Below, piece by piece: positions 63,399 to 64,000 of a stretch of DNA of 64,000 nucleotides; the first letter of the stretch is position 1; each line of letters starts with the position of its first letter. Location of the stretch: assembly GCA_011390335.1 (NCBI GenBank), contig JAABSO010000024.1, positions 1 through 64,000 on the forward strand, in the 5' to 3' direction. A program made the position numbers and the translations under genes. The stretch comes from Desulfotignum sp. (GTDB lineage Bacteria > Desulfobacterota > Desulfobacteria > Desulfobacterales > Desulfobacteraceae). Below the pieces are notes generated by a model. That model saw only the letters and a program-made list of their open reading frames with translations, did not search any database and was not told the origin of the DNA.

Positions 63399-64000
63399 AT
63401 GGTTAAAAATCCAAAGGGAAAATCCAGTCTCACATCCACCATCAAGGACCAGTCCGGCGCCGGAAAGACCCGGATAGGGGAAATCCTTTCCAAAGAGGGC
63501 CAGATTACCAGCCTCCAGCTGGATGAGGCCTTAGGGGTGCACAAAAAGACCGGAGAACGCCTCAGCGCCATTCTCCTCAACAAAGGGTATATTGATCCGG
63601 AAACCATCATCAATGTATTAGGGCGGATTTATAATTACAATGTGATCCGGTTCTCAGAGATGAAGCCTGATGAAGCAGCCCAGAAAATTCTCCCCTTTGA
63701 TGTGGCCAAAGAAAACATGGTATTTCCCCTGGCCCTGAAAAATGACGACCTTTTTGTGGCCATGGTGGAACCCACCGATACCCAGGTGGTGGAAGGCCTG
63801 CACAACAAGACAAAAAAGAATATCCATGTGTATGTCACTACTGAAAATGATATCATCCAGGCCTACCGTGATTTTTACAAGATCAATGATGAAGCGTACA
63901 AAAATTTTCTCCATTTTGAAGAAGATGCAGAAGACGACACCCCTGTTACCTCTGTGGAGGATTTTGGCTCTCTTGTTTCTGAGGCGGCTGAAGAGATCGA
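63399..64000 (+). CDS. PilB/GspE-type ATPase, N-terminal MshEN region, 3' truncated
   Basis: The open frame from ATG 63399 to the end of the window encodes ~200 residues. Residues ~25-165 match the MshEN/T2SSE_N domain: TRIGEILSKEGQITSLQLDEAL, GERLSAILLNKGYI, RIYNYNVIRFSEM and FVAMVEPTDTQVVEGL. This module precedes the ATPase of type IV pilus or type II secretion assembly proteins (PilB, GspE, MshE), and in some members binds c-di-GMP. The ATPase lies outside the window. The gap to the small membrane protein is 20 bp. Confidence 0.8.
   Translation, partial: MVKNPKGKSSLTSTIKDQSGAGKTRIGEILSKEGQITSLQLDEALGVHKKTGERLSAILLNKGYIDPETIINVLGRIYNYNVIRFSEMKPDEAAQKILPFDVAKENMVFPLALKNDDLFVAMVEPTDTQVVEGLHNKTKKNIHVYVTTENDIIQAYRDFYKINDEAYKNFLHFEEDAEDDTPVTSVEDFGSLVSEAAEEI

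Noticed and set aside
1..64000. mobile element or prophage island
   Set aside because: No integrase, transposase, capsid or toxin-antitoxin gene was seen; gene content and coding density look like a core chromosome.

Overview
The window reads as a chromosomal stretch of a Gram-negative anaerobe, most likely a sulfate reducer of the Desulfobacterota (Desulfobacteraceae-like). This is inference from gene content: a large FAD/Fe-S/CCG oxidoreductase, PPDK with its regulator, an acyl-ACP thioesterase in an envelope operon, and many two-component and small Cys-rich proteins. Nearly all of it is coding, with short intergenic gaps, overlapping operons and no transposase, phage gene or CRISPR array.

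Layout. 1-3.6 kb: the 3' part of an FAD-linked Fe-S oxidoreductase, then rsmE and a 53-aa ORF. 3.7-6 kb: a hairpin repeat and an ABC-F gene (uup) with a small membrane protein gene. 6-10.2 kb: an OmpR/CusS-type two-component pair, a DegP/HtrA protease and a short conserved protein. 10.2-15.7 kb: tRNA-Ala(GGC), ppiD, an M16 lipoprotein peptidase and a PilZ protein. 15.9-24.1 kb: a tightly overlapped minus-strand operon suhB-ylqF-prc-asmA-like-thioesterase-recX. 24.3-28.3 kb: an MltD-like LysM transglycosylase, a small Cys protein, a second copy of the hairpin repeat, a coiled-coil membrane protein and guaA. 28.5-30.8 kb: efp overlapping a hybrid histidine kinase. 30.8-40.4 kb: a minus-strand block rng, a LysM-like protein, yajC-secD-secF, cpoB-like, dprA and topA. 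40.6-46.2 kb: parE-parC-mltF. 46.2-54 kb: a plus-strand block with a pentapeptide-repeat class I adenylate cyclase, HPr, enzyme I, smpB, tmRNA (ssrA), a decayed-looking ORF and a GGQ-type ribosome-rescue factor. 54-61 kb: a DUF503 protein, a Cys-containing hypothetical protein, the PPDK regulatory protein, cheR, small membrane and exported proteins (one with a degenerate receiver domain behind a signal peptide), and ppdK. 61.3-64 kb: a YheS-type ABC-F gene, a small membrane protein and the start of a PilB/GspE-type ATPase that runs off the window.

The genes form themes. Envelope protein traffic and quality control: SecDF-YajC, PpiD, DegP, Prc, M16, AsmA-like. Ribosome maintenance and rescue: RsmE, YlqF, EF-P, two ABC-F proteins, SmpB/tmRNA, GGQ factor. 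Carbon and energy signalling at the PEP/pyruvate node: HPr, enzyme I, class I adenylate cyclase, PPDK and its kinase/pyrophosphorylase. The most notable points are the adenylate cyclase-HPr-EI cluster with an unusual cyclase architecture, the smpB-ssrA-GGQ factor cluster, the exported degenerate receiver, and a two-copy intergenic hairpin repeat.
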